Origin: Stromatinia cepivora
Lineage: Eukaryota > Ascomycota > Leotiomycetes > Helotiales > Sclerotiniaceae
Length of the DNA stretch: 64,000 nt
NCBI GenBank assembly: GCA_014898415.1
Contig: RCTD01000001.1
Span: 1,798,001-1,862,000, forward strand
Direction of reading: 5' to 3'
Shown: positions 35,532 through 48,685 of the stretch, one piece after another
Numbering within the stretch: position 1 is the first letter of the stretch
How the letters are laid out: each line of letters starts with the position of its first letter
Program-made: the position numbers and the translations under genes
The notes under the pieces: generated by a model
Seen by the model: the letters and a program-made list of their open reading frames with translations, nothing else
What the model was told of the DNA's origin: nothing
Databases searched by the model: none

Positions 35532-37826
35532 TATTTATCAATTGTATTAAATAAGTACAATTGACCATTTCATTTCACGACAAATATATGCCGAGATCTT
35601 CTCTCCAGCTTCAAAGCAAAATCCGCAAGGTGTAAAGAACCCGTCTGAAATGGTATGGAAATACTAAAGCCTTTATTCAATCAAGCAACATCCCTCTCAA
35701 ACTTTATACCTTTAATCCTTCAATTCTTACTACCTTTTAAACCCAGTCAATTACTTTAAGATCTTTTCTTTTTAAAGCTGAGGGGGTATATATAAGTTTG
35801 ATTTATGAATAAATTTATTAGAGATAATAGAAATATTGAAAATGGTTTTAGTATTATATTATTTTATATAAAGAAGAGATTATAAAATATTATCTCAGTA
35901 CACCAATCTGCCCCCCCGAATTTAGCGGCCACTGCATCAGGCAAGGTACGTGTACAGACCGATCGCCGCTTTCAATAATTATAAAAGTTCGCGTTTTCTT
36001 CTCCTCAATCATCTTCTTCTTCAACCCTTTTCTAATACCCCTCTCTCGATTATATTATATACCATCGATTCCTTTATTAAGGTTTATTCAGTATATTTTA
36101 TTATAATTGAAAAGCCTTAATAATACAGCTATTTTCATATCAAACCTTTTGATCTTTTTCGATCTGTTATTCTGAAATCGATATTTGTGATTATTGTAAT
36201 AACGATTATTCCTTTAAATACTATTATATTATCCGAGATACAAATATGAATCCAATTCGCTGCTTTTATTTTCTTCGTTTTATTACTATATTATCCCAAT
36301 TCTTATAACAATATTTATTCGATAATTATAATAGGGGAGATTTGCCTTTAGTATTATCTTTATATAATATAATCTAATCAATAGAAGAAATGCTTTACAA
36401 TAATATAACTAATTTCCATCTAATTGTATTAATACATTATACATTGATATAGAGATTTCGATAAATCCTTGAAATCGGTATATACTATATATCTACATTT
36501 AGATTGATCTATAACAAAAAGGATCGATTTCTATTAGATATGGTTATAATAGATAATGATCTATATGAAAATAGCAATATCGCAAACTCCTTTGAATATC
36601 TTGCAGATTGGATATGAAACATCAGTATTGATAGAATTGATTATAAGCTAATAGATTAATATAAAAAATAAATCATACAATCTTACAAAAAATCCAATCT
36701 ATAATCCTTGTATATTAAAAGAATGGATCTTGTGATTAAGATTATATCGAAAATCAATTAGCTTAAAGTGCTATTCATAATAGGATTTCCGCGATATTAG
36801 AATAGATATAATATAATCTATATTACAGAATCTTATTCTATAAAGAGAAGATTGTTCGGGCTTAATTATATAAAAGATATCTATAAGCTGAAAAGTCTTT
36901 TTATATTGATCCATTTCTAATCTTTCTTTATATCGATTTTATTATAATTAAAACTTTTAATAGTATTGCCTTTTTCAAATTACAAATCTCGATTTTGATT
37001 TATAATTAATTGCAAAAATACTTTATTATAATATAAAATGCTTTTATTAATTTATTATATTAAAGATAACTTATATATTGAAGGAAAAATTGTAATAAGT
37101 TTTTATATAGCAAAATAATATATATAATCTGTTTTGGATTTAGATTAATTTGTGAAAAGAATAATTGATCCTTATTATAAATTGTAATCTCCTAAGTATA
37201 AATAATGAAATATTAATGATTCAAAGTCTGGATTGCTTTATAAATATTTATAAAGAATAGATCGTATAATCTTAGAACAAATTCTATTTAGGACTGTAAT
37301 TATATCAGAAGAATGAATCTTATATTGAACTAGGAAAGATCATCAGTTCAATATCCTACTATTGATAGGATATTATATTTACACTAGAATGGATATACAA
37401 TTATTTGGAGCTATATAATCTCGTTTTTATAAAGGAAAGATTCTGTTTATATATTATCATTGATGATTGCGAAATAATATCGAGATTGATCAATTATAAA
37501 CCTGCGGAATGAGAATTTACAAGATAGATATATTCTATATTAAGAATACAAAATTAATGATGTTAACCAGGTGATGTTGTGGATATATCTTATGTAAGGG
37601 GGTCTGTATCGGAATCGAGGTGTTTGTATATTGAAAGTATATAGAAGTTTGTAAAGGGCAACTTTCTAGTTACTAGAATAAATTATCACTATGAATTCGA
37701 CAAATATTGATTTCTCGGAATGGTATTTCAATTGAATAATTTTAATAATACAAACTAAAGTATACGTCAAGGTTCATAACGAAGTCCAGTTTATCTTTTT
37801 ATTTATTATATCTTTATTCAATTATA
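35532..37826. other. AT-rich isochore, decayed repeat DNA
   Basis: Very AT-rich with frequent TATA and no long frame. One GC-normal pocket at about 35903-35990 (CTGCCCCCCCGAATTTAGCG, then ACAGACCGATCGCCGC) is followed by TATAAAAG at 35982 and a pyrimidine-rich stretch. It looks like a surviving transposon terminus or promoter. No gene is recognised. Confidence 0.5.
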
Positions 37827-38355
37827 CTTATAAGAATTTCTAATAAGTTTATTAAATCACTTAATAATATTAACCGAACCGATGGTTATATGATCACGTG
37901 ATATATTAATAATATAATTTAATATTATTAAATTTTATTATTATATGAAATTTCGATCATATATCATACTAGAATGATTTATAATGGAATAGAATGTGAT
38001 GGAAGCGTATAGAACTTTCTTATTTCTAAGGTTAAATATTATTGGTTACTATTTCATTTCATTATATAAAATGATTCTATAAGATTCGATTTAAATCGAT
38101 CTTATTTATAATCATAGAATATTATAGAATTTCATAGAATCTTATCAAATACTATAAATAAGAAGATTTTCTTCAAAGAATTCTTCTGAAAAAACAAGCA
38201 AAATAAATTCAATATTCAATACACTTATATTTTGACTTCAACCATTATATATTCGATTACCCTTTTAAGCTATATAACTAAGTCTTCCACTATAATAATA
38301 GTGAATAGTATTATTATTATATTATTCATTATTATTAACCAATCAACCTCCTCCA
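37827..38355 (+). mobile_element. Copia-family LTR (isolated copy)
   Basis: About 529 bp, nearly identical to the reverse complement of 62544-63072, which is the 3' LTR of the Copia element at the right edge. The copies differ only by a few single-base changes and indels, for example one A in a poly-A run and CGATTACCC versus CGATCACTC. The left end reads CTTATAAGAATTTC where the other copy reads TGTATAAGAATTTC. The likely right end is CCTCCTCCA. No matching 5-bp target duplication, polypurine tract or coding region adjoins it, so it is probably a solo or truncated LTR. Confidence 0.8.
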
Positions 38356-41300
38356 AGAGAATAATTATCAAATCTACCTTTTTTCTTTTTATTTTAATAA
38401 AAAGATAGATATTTATTTTAAGTATTTATAAATGAATTTATAATATTCATTTATATATAGAGTATTTTAACTTCCGTTCTGTTTATTACTGGATTTTTAA
38501 GATCTTATAATAAAAATAATTAAGAGTTTCGATGATACAATAAATCCCTGCTTATACAGAATGTAATAGGATTATTCTCGATATCAATTTTAGTTTCGAA
38601 TGAACTGTCAATATAGGGGAATAATTTTAAATTTTTCATTGTGAGTGGGGTGCCAATAATTTGTATTATTTAAGTTAGTTGAAGAATTAATTATAAAGAT
38701 AGAATTATTGTTTTTTGATATATTTATATTGTATTCAGTTTCAATATATCAAGAATAACCAACAGAATGATATTAAGCCTATATCGAATATCTGTTAGAT
38801 TAGGTAATAATTTAGTTCAATCTTTAACAAAGTTTATAATAATATTCAATAATCGAATGAAACAAAAAAATCTTTTGAGGATTTGGCTTATCAGTTTATA
38901 GGGCGATTATTAGTTTATAGTATCTATAATAACCAAAAAATACTTATTGATTTATTACAAGGGAGATTATTTTGAAAAAGTGATAATTGAAGTTTACAAA
39001 GGGAATAATATCTTTCAATTCCTTTAAGTATTATCTATAATTCAATATACGAATATATTTAAGATTTTTGATATTTATTATAATGAAAACAAAATATTTA
39101 TTATATCAAAATATTTTGAATTTTCGTTAGTCAATCTAGACTTTTAGATGTTCGAATTTGATAAATGGGAGATTACAATTATTATTATCGAGATAAGTAA
39201 TTATTCTTGTAGAGTTCATTATATCAATATTAATGAAACTCAGGTCCTGAAAGATTTGGAGTATCTTTTTTATTAAGATATCTTATGTAAAAAATTATCG
39301 ATTTTGAATATTCGTTTATCAATAAATAAAGATATTAAGATTGATGGGTTACAGAATCTATATATAAAATATCTCTAAAATTTCTTTCAGCTTTGAATTT
39401 CAAATAGTATATATACGAAAAAAAGCATCCGAATTTGAATCTTCTATATAACTTTCTAGATTTACTATTCCTAGTTGAGATTATCGAAAAGATAATGCTT
39501 CCATAATATTATTTGATTAGTAAAAAAGATATGTGGTTTAATGAAACTTTAAAATTCCTTTTATATTGTATATCAAATTCGATCAAAAATATATGTAAAG
39601 TAATAACCCTTTCTTTTTTTTTATATTTAATATTTATATTTAAATATAAACAATATTCATTTTTTCAGTAGGCTATTTTATTAAGCAAACTAATCTTTTG
39701 TGTTAGGTTTGTAATAAAAGTTTCAAGGTTAAAAGATATCAAGTAATAATAGAGCAATATATTGAAATTAAATTTTGTTAATCTAAATATTGATAAGTAA
39801 GGTTTCTATAGTTAGTTAGATTATATATTTCTATCTTTCTTTTTTATGTAACCATTATTGCAGAAATATTCGGTGTTAGGAGATATTTGGTAAAAAACAA
39901 TTCGATTGATATCGAGTGAAGTAGATAGAGAATTGTATTTGAATATACTGGTAATTATTATAAGGTATAAAAGATCGATTTTTTTTATTGGTCGAGAAGT
40001 AATAATCTGAAAGGGTGATAATGAATGTTTTTCGATAGTATTCTTTAAGGAAATTATAAAGATAATTTCGAAATTATATTCAAAATAGTTGAGCTTTTCA
40101 TTTGTTATACTTATCAACTCTTATAGCAATTTCGGATTATAAAAATGCTTCGCCTCATCTATTGAGTATTAAATATAAAATCATTAAAGAATTGATGAAA
40201 ATATACGAAATCAAAGGGATAAATAAAATAATAGTATCTATAACGGCTATTATAATTAATTAATAACTTCAAATCAAATCTTTAATTATTATTATTTGTT
40301 TTTCGAAAAGGGTAACCTTCCTATTCTTTAGATAAGGCGATAAAAAATGTTATAGTTTTCGCCTAAAGCTCGATATAGTGTATATCAATGAACATTGGTA
40401 TTTCAATTATTATCATTAATATAGTAAAAAATAAATAAGTACAATACAGTAAGAGGATATATCGAGTATATATTATAAAATAAAGATTTTAAATAATTAT
40501 TAATTTAAAAATAAAGTGAACTTTATAATACAAAATGGTACAATTGTTTTATATACTTTCAAAGATTTATTCTAAATTTCTATATTATTGGAATAGATAA
40601 AGATATTTGGAAAGAAATTTCTTAATTTGTGTATTCTTTTTAATTAAAGATCTATTTAAATATAATTACTTTAAAATTTCAATCCTTAAACTTTGATTTT
40701 GAATCTTAATTTTGATTATTGATTTGACGCTTATTGATTTAATATTCGATAATGAATTTTGTATATTATATGATATAAAATATAGATCAAATCTTCGGAA
40801 TTTATTATAGGTTAATATAGGTGAAGGAAATCCTTTGGGGGAGATAATTATTAAGTATTTTCTTGTCTATATTTATCTGTCTATTAATTCTTTAACAAAT
40901 ATTCATATTAATATTTCCTATAATAGCATTTCTTATTATAGTATTTTTTATTGTAATAATTCTTATTAAAATATTTTTTATTGTTTTATTTCTTATTTTA
41001 TCTATTATTTTAGTATCAAAGTGAAAGATTATATATATGAAAAAAAATTGTATTAAATATAAAATGTAATTGGAAAGAGATAAAGATAAGGTTATTCTTA
41101 TAATCGTTAAGAAGTTTTTTGTATTCATATAAATGAATCTGTAATAGTGATATATATTATTTTAGTATTTCTTATTTTGGCATCTTATTGTGGCTGTACT
41201 GTATACAGTTCTGGATTCTATATGAATTATGAAGCTACTTTTATTGATCAAGCAAGATTCTGGTTGTTTTTTGAAACCTTTAATAGAAAACTTTTATTTA

Positions 41301-43216
41301 AATATATTTTATTTTAATCTGTTTTATTTTGATCTTTTTTATTTTAATTTCATTTATTCAAATATCGTTTATTTAAATATTTTTGTATTGAATATTTTAT
41401 TTTAATAATTTTTATATTATTATTTAAATCTTAGTATTTTTAAAGGGAAAGATTTATAGAATAAAATAATTATAGTAATTCAATTATTCTAAATGAAATA
41501 ATAGATGGTTGAGCAAAACCATCGGGGTTTTGGTATATTGTTATATTTTCATAGATCTTCAAAATTTCCATTTCGAATTTCTTTTTTACTATTATTAATT
41601 TTAATCTTAATATTTCAATAAAAACTTTTAATATTTTTATATAATGTAACTTGTTAGATTGGCGTATAATATCGGTAGTTTTCTCGTCAATGATTATGAT
41701 GCAAAATTCATCAATTTGTTCATTCTCTAATATTATATAATATTATAATATTCATTTAATTATACAACTCATTTATAAAAATATCCTACTGTAGTATTCG
41801 GCCGACGCTCTATATGAAATAAGAACTTTCATATCAAAAGTCTATTATCTTGATCGAATATCAGGATAATAGGAAAGGTAATTATCATCAAGAAATGTAT
41901 ATATCTTATGAAATATCTTTTCGTTGATAGATAATAATCTATTGGGAATGAGAAAATAGCAAATATCATTATCGGGATTTATATATATAATTTGTATTTT
42001 TAATATTATATTATATAGGTGATATATAAATTGCTTATAATATTCTGATATATAATATCTTGATTCTTAATTGATATAGAGAAGAGTAGGCTTTAATATC
42101 AAACATAGCTATATCTTAAGATTTACTTTGAAATCAAATATAATAACACAATCGTAAATTAAGATTTTCATTTATATCATTTTACGAATTTCAGCGGATA
42201 GTTTTTGAAATAGATGAAAGGATAAAGATATTTCATAAACAATATTAGTTTTCATTAAAAGTTTGAAAAAATTATAAAATAGTATAACAAAGAAATCGGA
42301 GGTAAAGATTTATGATATACAAATATATATTTTTATTGAAAAAGAACTTCAATTAAAAATAAATTTCAAATATTTTTAAAAGAAATAAAAACAAAAAGAT
42401 CAAACAAAATCAAAATAGAATAAGCTTAAGGGGGTGATATTAATCTGTATTTAGTGAAATTAGATATACCAAAATAGAAAATACTAATATAAGAAAATAT
42501 TAAAGGATAAATACTATATTTTACTTTTTATATTAATTCTAACTAATTAATCTAAATCATTACTATTTGGATTTGAGTTTTTCTAAGTATAAATTGAACC
42601 TTACAAATTATAATATATTGGAATAAATTTATATTAATCTAAAAACAAATTTGTATTAATATTTTGTATAATTATAATTATCTTTAAATCGGCATATAAT
42701 TTATTTGTTTATTATTAAGATATATATAAGCTTAAAATTCTTAACAAAAATCCCGATCCCATTATAAATTTAACATAAGATCTGGAAAGAGATCTGATAT
42801 ATTATGAGTCTATATATATTTGATTTGCGTTACAATCCATTTACTGCTATACATTACTATTAATATAATGATTCGTTTTCAATATTCATTATAATCTGTC
42901 TACCTTATATATAGCTTTATAATTAACTCCGCCAAACGCTTATATATCTTTATAATATCTACCTGAACCGTCTTTTTGAAATAATTTATCTGAATAAATA
43001 TTAGACGGTTATTTATACAGATTGAATATAAGAATTCTGATCTCCTTTAAAGTTTTATTATAGTATAAATATCAATATTATATATTATTTTTCCTAATAC
43101 CCTTTTTGCCAAATTCATTTATTATAAAATCCTATTTTCTATTTTCCCTCTTCCAATATATCAATTGAATTTTTGATTGAAATTTCTTTATCTAATAAAC
43201 AAATAAAGTATCCATT
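38356..43216. other. AT-rich isochore, no intact gene
   Basis: Nearly all A/T with short TTTTATT-type runs (about 40900-41110 and 41290-41400). The longest open frame (39821-40117, minus, 98 codons) has no recognisable motif and may be relic or chance. A small hairpin, GATGGTT/AACCATC, lies near 41505. No gene is called. Confidence 0.5.
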
Positions 43217-43282
43217 TTGAATGGTGGATATAAAAATAAGGGTAATATCACATCAAATAATTTTAAAAGAAATGAAGATATT

Positions 43283-43573
43283 ATACCTGATAAAGGAAAA
43301 GATAGAGTAGATAATATATTAGATAAAAAAATAGAAAGTGAAAATATTGTATTTGATGAAGGAAGAGATGAAGTAAATATTATATCAAATAAAGATAAAG
43401 AAAATGAGGATATTGTATTTGATAAAGGAAAAGGTGAAGTAGATGTTATATCAAATAAAGGTAAAGAAAGTAAGGATATTATATTTGGTGAAGGAAGAGG
43501 TGAAGTAGATATTATATCAAATAAAGGTAAAGAAAGTAAGGATATTATATCCGGTGAAAATAATGAAGATATT
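43283..43573 (+). repeat. 66-bp in-frame minisatellite (22-residue unit)
   Basis: Four full units start at 43283, 43349, 43415 and 43481, with a partial at 43547. The frame stays open over 43217-43597 (126 codons). The protein-level unit is of the type FGEGRGEVDIISNKGKESK, with conservative exchanges D/G, K/R, N/D and E/K between copies. No ATG starts the frame. It may be the repeat domain of a dead gene or an AT-rich satellite. Confidence 0.75.
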
Positions 43574-43856
43574 CTATCAATATCAAAAGCCTTATAAATG
43601 AGTTTTTGTTAAAGAGTTATATATTGGGGGATGAAATAGAAGGGATTATATTAAACTTATGAAGAATAAAAGAACTATAAAAGAAAATCTATAAAAGGGA
43701 AATATATATTATTTATTGTATAAATATAAATTATAATTTTATAAAATTTCTTAAATCTTTGATATTTGAATATATAAAAATGATAATAAAGAATCTTAGA
43801 ATTAAAAATGAACACTTTATATTTATAAAATCTTCTAATATAATATAATTTGTATT

Positions 43857-44158
43857 CAAAACTGAACACCCATACCCTAGTGGGGGTATTTGGACTTTAT
43901 AGAATGATTACCCTACCCTATAAAGATTTCATAAAATAGTTATCCGGAAAATATTAGAGGGTACACAGGGTAGATATTATATAATCGTTCGATATTATAT
44001 AATATGAATATCATATAATAGAAGTTATATATTCATTATTATAATATTTCATATAATATATTTCTATGGATATCTGTTATTCAGGGTTTATAGAGTTACA
44101 GTAAGGTGAATTTTTGGCCGAGGTTATTTCCGGCTACCCTACCTTTTACCCAGCTCTA
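43857..44158. mobile_element. Eroded second copy of the hAT MITE
   Basis: A 302-bp copy in opposite orientation to the 21353-21709 element. Shared ends are CACCCATACCCTA-TGGGGG on the left (CACCCGTACCCTACCCGGGGG in the intact copy) and ACCCTACCTTTTACCCAG on the right (ACCCTACCTTTTGCCCA). The flanking 8-mers are TTTGTATT (43849-43856) and TTTATATC (44159-44166). They match at 6 of 8 positions and differ only by transitions. The interior has lost G/C and shows ATTATATAAT palindromes where the intact copy has ATCATATGAT. Confidence 0.8.
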
Positions 44159-47100
44159 TTTATATCTAATCTTATAATAAATGCAGAATAGACAACCTTT
44201 TATATTATATCAGCACAACAGGTATATAGAAATAAATTTAATACTATTCTTATGCTTATAGAATTCTATATATTGAAAAATTCTTAGAAAGTTGAGATAT
44301 TATAAGGTAAACAATTCATATAGGAGATATAATAGAAAAGATCTCGATGCTGTTAACAAGCTATTTATGGATATCTTTGGATCTTTAGGCTTATTATCAT
44401 ATAACCGTTGTTATATATAATACTTTTGTGAATGACAAAGCTGGAATATCAGAGAACGGGTAATCATACGATTTCGGTAACTTCGACATACTTTGTCTCT
44501 GTAATATATATTATAGCTTCCTGCAATTAAAAGATACTAATCATTGAAAAATAGGGTACTTTTCATTATAGTTTGTTATATTTATCCAATCCGCTTGTAT
44601 TCAAATTTAAAATAGATAATCCTTTATAATTTGAATAATTTTGTAATACTAAAAGGATTTAAAAAATCTATATTATAAATATATATATCAATATACTATA
44701 ATTATAATTATCGAATCAAAATATTTCATTAAAGCTATATATAATCGATGAAATACTTTATCAATCAAATCATCCTAAAATTCTAAAACTTAAAAGATCG
44801 GCAAAGTTTGATATTCTATAATCGGAATCTATATATTATTTGATTCTATCTTTAAAATAAGGTATCGCCGGAAAATCCTTGGGGTATTGAATGTTTCCGC
44901 CGAAAAAAGTTATCTAAATTAGGAATAAAAAATGTCCTAATGTTCTGATACCAAAATAGATATAAGAAAAGTGAATTATTATAATGATAAAGTTATTTAT
45001 TATATTATATTATACTTTTAAAAGTATAAAAATCTATTTATTTATAAACTATATATTATTTCCGTATTAATCTTCGTTTCTGGTTATAAATATTATTTGA
45101 ATACACTTTGTATAACTTCTACTTTTTATATAATTCAAAATTATTTATACAATCAATAAATATATAATTATCTATTTTTGAATATATACTACAAAATAGT
45201 AAATTATAAAAGAAATAGTAGTTTATATTTAAATGGATAATTATATACTTTCTGGTAATACGAGTATTCGATTAAGGTAGTAAAGTAGAAAGATATTATA
45301 GTACAAAGATTTATTTGATCAGACTTAGAAGGATAGAAATTGCTTAGCTTCAATTATCCAAAAGCAATAAATAAAAGTATCTGAGCTACCTCTGTATATT
45401 ATATTAATATAAGATTATATTAGAAATAGAACGATATACAAAGGATTATTAAATTATATCTCCAATGTTCAAAAATAAAGGCAAGATAAGGATATATTCA
45501 TGAATGATTAAGCACTTTAGGTATTATATATATATGAGGTTTTAAAATATTTCAATACTAATATAGAAAATATCGAAACAAAAAACAATGGATTTTAGAA
45601 TCAGCTTTTCTAGTTCTAAATGATTGGCAATATAATCTTAGTTTTAGGATCTTCTCTTTTTTGGGGTATAATTATTTTATATTTTTATATTTAAATAAAT
45701 TCTAGAACTAATGAAATGAATTTCTGATATATATCTATACTAGAAATTATTGATCAAATATAAAATGCTTAAATAAGAATGGGAGATACTTATAAATAAG
45801 AATTGCTGGTAGATAGTAAGGGTTATGTATGGTTGGAGTTTGCCTTATGGTATATGCTAATTTATATGGCTGCGATAATATGTCAATTAAGTTTTATGTA
45901 AAAGAAAAGATTAGGTTAAATAAGGGGAAAGTAGGGAAAGTGGATAAATATAAATTAAGTAATAGGTAGATAATAAAAATAACGCTGAAATTATGTATTA
46001 GTATGGTGTAGGTTATATACTTCTTAAGCAATTATTCTCTTTTGATTATTAATTCAATCATGAATGGTATATGATATATTATATGTAGTATTAAGATTTT
46101 TTATAAAGATAATGTTCATTTTATATTTAAAATTTCTATAAATGTTTTAAGGTTTTTGATGGTCAATAATTATTGAATAGATAGATAGTAGAATTATATT
46201 GGTTAATATAAGTAAGTTTTAATAATAAAACAATTAAAATTGATATTGATATTCTAATTAAATGATAAGTACTCTATATAATATTAATATACTTAAATAT
46301 ACTGGCTTATTGTAGCGATAAAGAATAACTTTTTCTATAAAATAATAACAATTGTTTTTGACCAAGGGATTTCTCGACTACATCAGGATCATTGTATATT
46401 GATTTATCTTATCCATTAATACGCTAATAATGATAATTAATGAATAATCTTATTGTGTAATATCAAGAATACCGAGAAATTTTTTATTTAGATATATACT
46501 TCAATAATTTTTGTAAAGAGTTTAAAGATAATCAAAATCAATATTAATATAATACTCTTCTATCTATCTCGAATTTAGTTATATATCGATCCGATAATCT
46601 GTATTAAACAATCTATTCCTTCCAATTATTCTTAAAATATTATTTTATTGATCGAATCCCTTAGAATTTCTTGATTGATTTAATATTTCCAGAAACTTAT
46701 TCAAAGTTTTGGAGATTTATAAATCGATGATGGTATTAATTATATTGTTTTATCAAATATCGATTTTTCAAAAATTCTAGTAAATCTGATATGGGTAATA
46801 ATAATAATGAATCTTTTAATTTTTGCTCATGCAAAATGAAATATGGTTCAGATGAGTTTAGATCATTAAAGGATCGATAAAAAGAAATGTATAATATAGG
46901 ATAAAGTGGATTTTATGTAAAATAATCTAATTCACCTTTCGGAATTATTACCACAGAAAGCAAACAGCAAGATAAGTTATCCGATGTTTTACAAAACGAT
47001 TTAAGAGCAGGAGATAGTTGATATAGTTGCTCGATACCAGTACAATCCAGCGAATTCAATCTGTTTCTAATATTCAAAGATTCAAATTGTCCTTTTAATA

Positions 47101-48220
47101 TTATTGAAGTAGGTAGTGTATCTTCAACGAATTCATCCAATTCTTCGATGAATAATTTTGAAATAATAAGAAATGTTTTATATAATATTTTAATCTTTTT
47201 ATAATATTGTAGTAATGAATTAGATCTATATCCTGTATCAAAATTTTCGGTTTTCGCCTTTTTCCATTTTAAAAAGATATTAGGAATTTTGTTTTATTGT
47301 TTTTTTCCAGGATATAGATTTTTATTGATTAAAGTTGTATTATTATTTTTCATTTCGAAATCTTCAGGCAAATAGTTGATTGAAATATTTAAATTTTTCT
47401 GAAATTAATTAATCAATTAAATTTTTTATAACAAAAAAGAATATATATATATAATTTCCATTATTGAAAACAGTCAAAAATTATTATTTTTTGATTTATA
47501 AATATAATATTGTTGAGAATCTAAATCAAATATAATCATGGCTATATCTAATTTCGCTATTTTTCAAAATTGCTCTGCTTTTTTTAATAATCTATATTAC
47601 CATTTCTTAAATAATTATCGAATTTATATAAAATCTTGAAACATTTTGAATCGTTAAAGCTTAAGAAATTTATTTTCAGATATTTCATTAAAACTTGATT
47701 TTGCTTTGAAAATCTATTGATGAAAATGTAAAAGATATTATCTGTATACTTTTGATTAAGTTTATTTAATCTCGAGAGATATCTATAGGCCATTTATATT
47801 GATTTAAGAATAATCTTATTTAATATCTCTTTTATTTAGTATATCTTTTATTTAGTATCTCTCTTATTTAATATATCTCTTATTGAAGTTCATATATTCG
47901 TGTTATCATTAATACATTTGTTATAATCTATTTTTAAGTATATACTATAAAAAGGTAAAATATAGGGGATAATAATCTATATTTAAATAAAATGTGATAT
48001 ACTTTCTAGCTGTAGGAATATTAAGGGATATATATTGTACCCAAACAATCGGGATTTGATGGATACAATACAAATAATACAAAAACAGATCATTTGATTG
48101 TTACTGATATGAACTCTAATTCGAAGTATTTTTGAATTAACTTATATACTTGTATACATCAATAATTTACTATATAATAAATCTTTACTATTAATAGCAA
48201 TTAAAACATTATTAAAATAA
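44159..48220. other. AT-rich isochore, decayed DNA
   Basis: No intact gene. Minus-strand frames at 46913-47140 (75 codons) and 47584-47793 (69 codons) look coding-like and lie on the same strand as the relic at 48221-48685. They may be further pieces of dead genes, but I cannot name them. Confidence 0.45.
47816..47879. repeat. 16-bp AT-rich tandem repeat, four copies
   Basis: Units such as TTATTTAATATCTCTT and TTATTTAGTATATCTT run head to tail with 1-3 differences each. Confidence 0.8.
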
Positions 48221-48685
48221 CTAATCAAATTCTTTTTATACATTACACCAATCATTTTCGGCATCCCTTTGAACTTTGATAAATCCTTTAATCATTTTAT
48301 TCATTTGTTTTGAGATAAATATTGTATCATCAAAAAGTATTTGTATTATATCTTTCATTTGTTGGTAATAATATATTTCCAATTGTAATTGATTATTTTT
48401 TTTCGTTAGTTCTTCAATCCTTTGAGCTATACTTGGGGATAGTATTTGTTTTATTGTTTATAAATATTCAGGGATCATTTTTAATGCAGCGGTGGAGCCC
48501 CTTTGAAATCCTATTTGAAAATCAATAACCGTTAGCGCCTGCGGCTTATCCAATAGATTTTCAGGGAATGATCTATTAATTTTATCTATAATGTTTGATA
48601 TATATTTTTGGGTTATTAATATAATAGAAATTGTGCAATAGTAATAAATACTTGGATATTCTTTATATATTACTAGGATATACAA
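48221..48685 (-). pseudogene. RIP-killed coiled-coil gene relic
   Basis: One minus-strand frame runs 155 codons with only two internal stops, both TAA, in DNA where chance frames rarely exceed 20-30 codons. It contains the segment GFQRGSTAALKMIPEYL, then a TAA. It continues with IAQRIEELTKKNNQLQLEI, YYYQQMKDIIQILF and KVQRDAENDWCNV before the second TAA. The Leu/Glu/Lys/Gln-rich heptad pattern suggests a coiled coil. CAA-to-TAA change by C-to-T mutation would explain both stops. The family is unrecognised and the upstream start is not identified. Confidence 0.65.

Noticed and set aside
39821..40117. 98-codon minus-strand frame in the isochore as a gene
   Set aside because: Ile/Asn/Ser-rich, no motif, and it does not extend through neighbouring frames as the RIP relics do.
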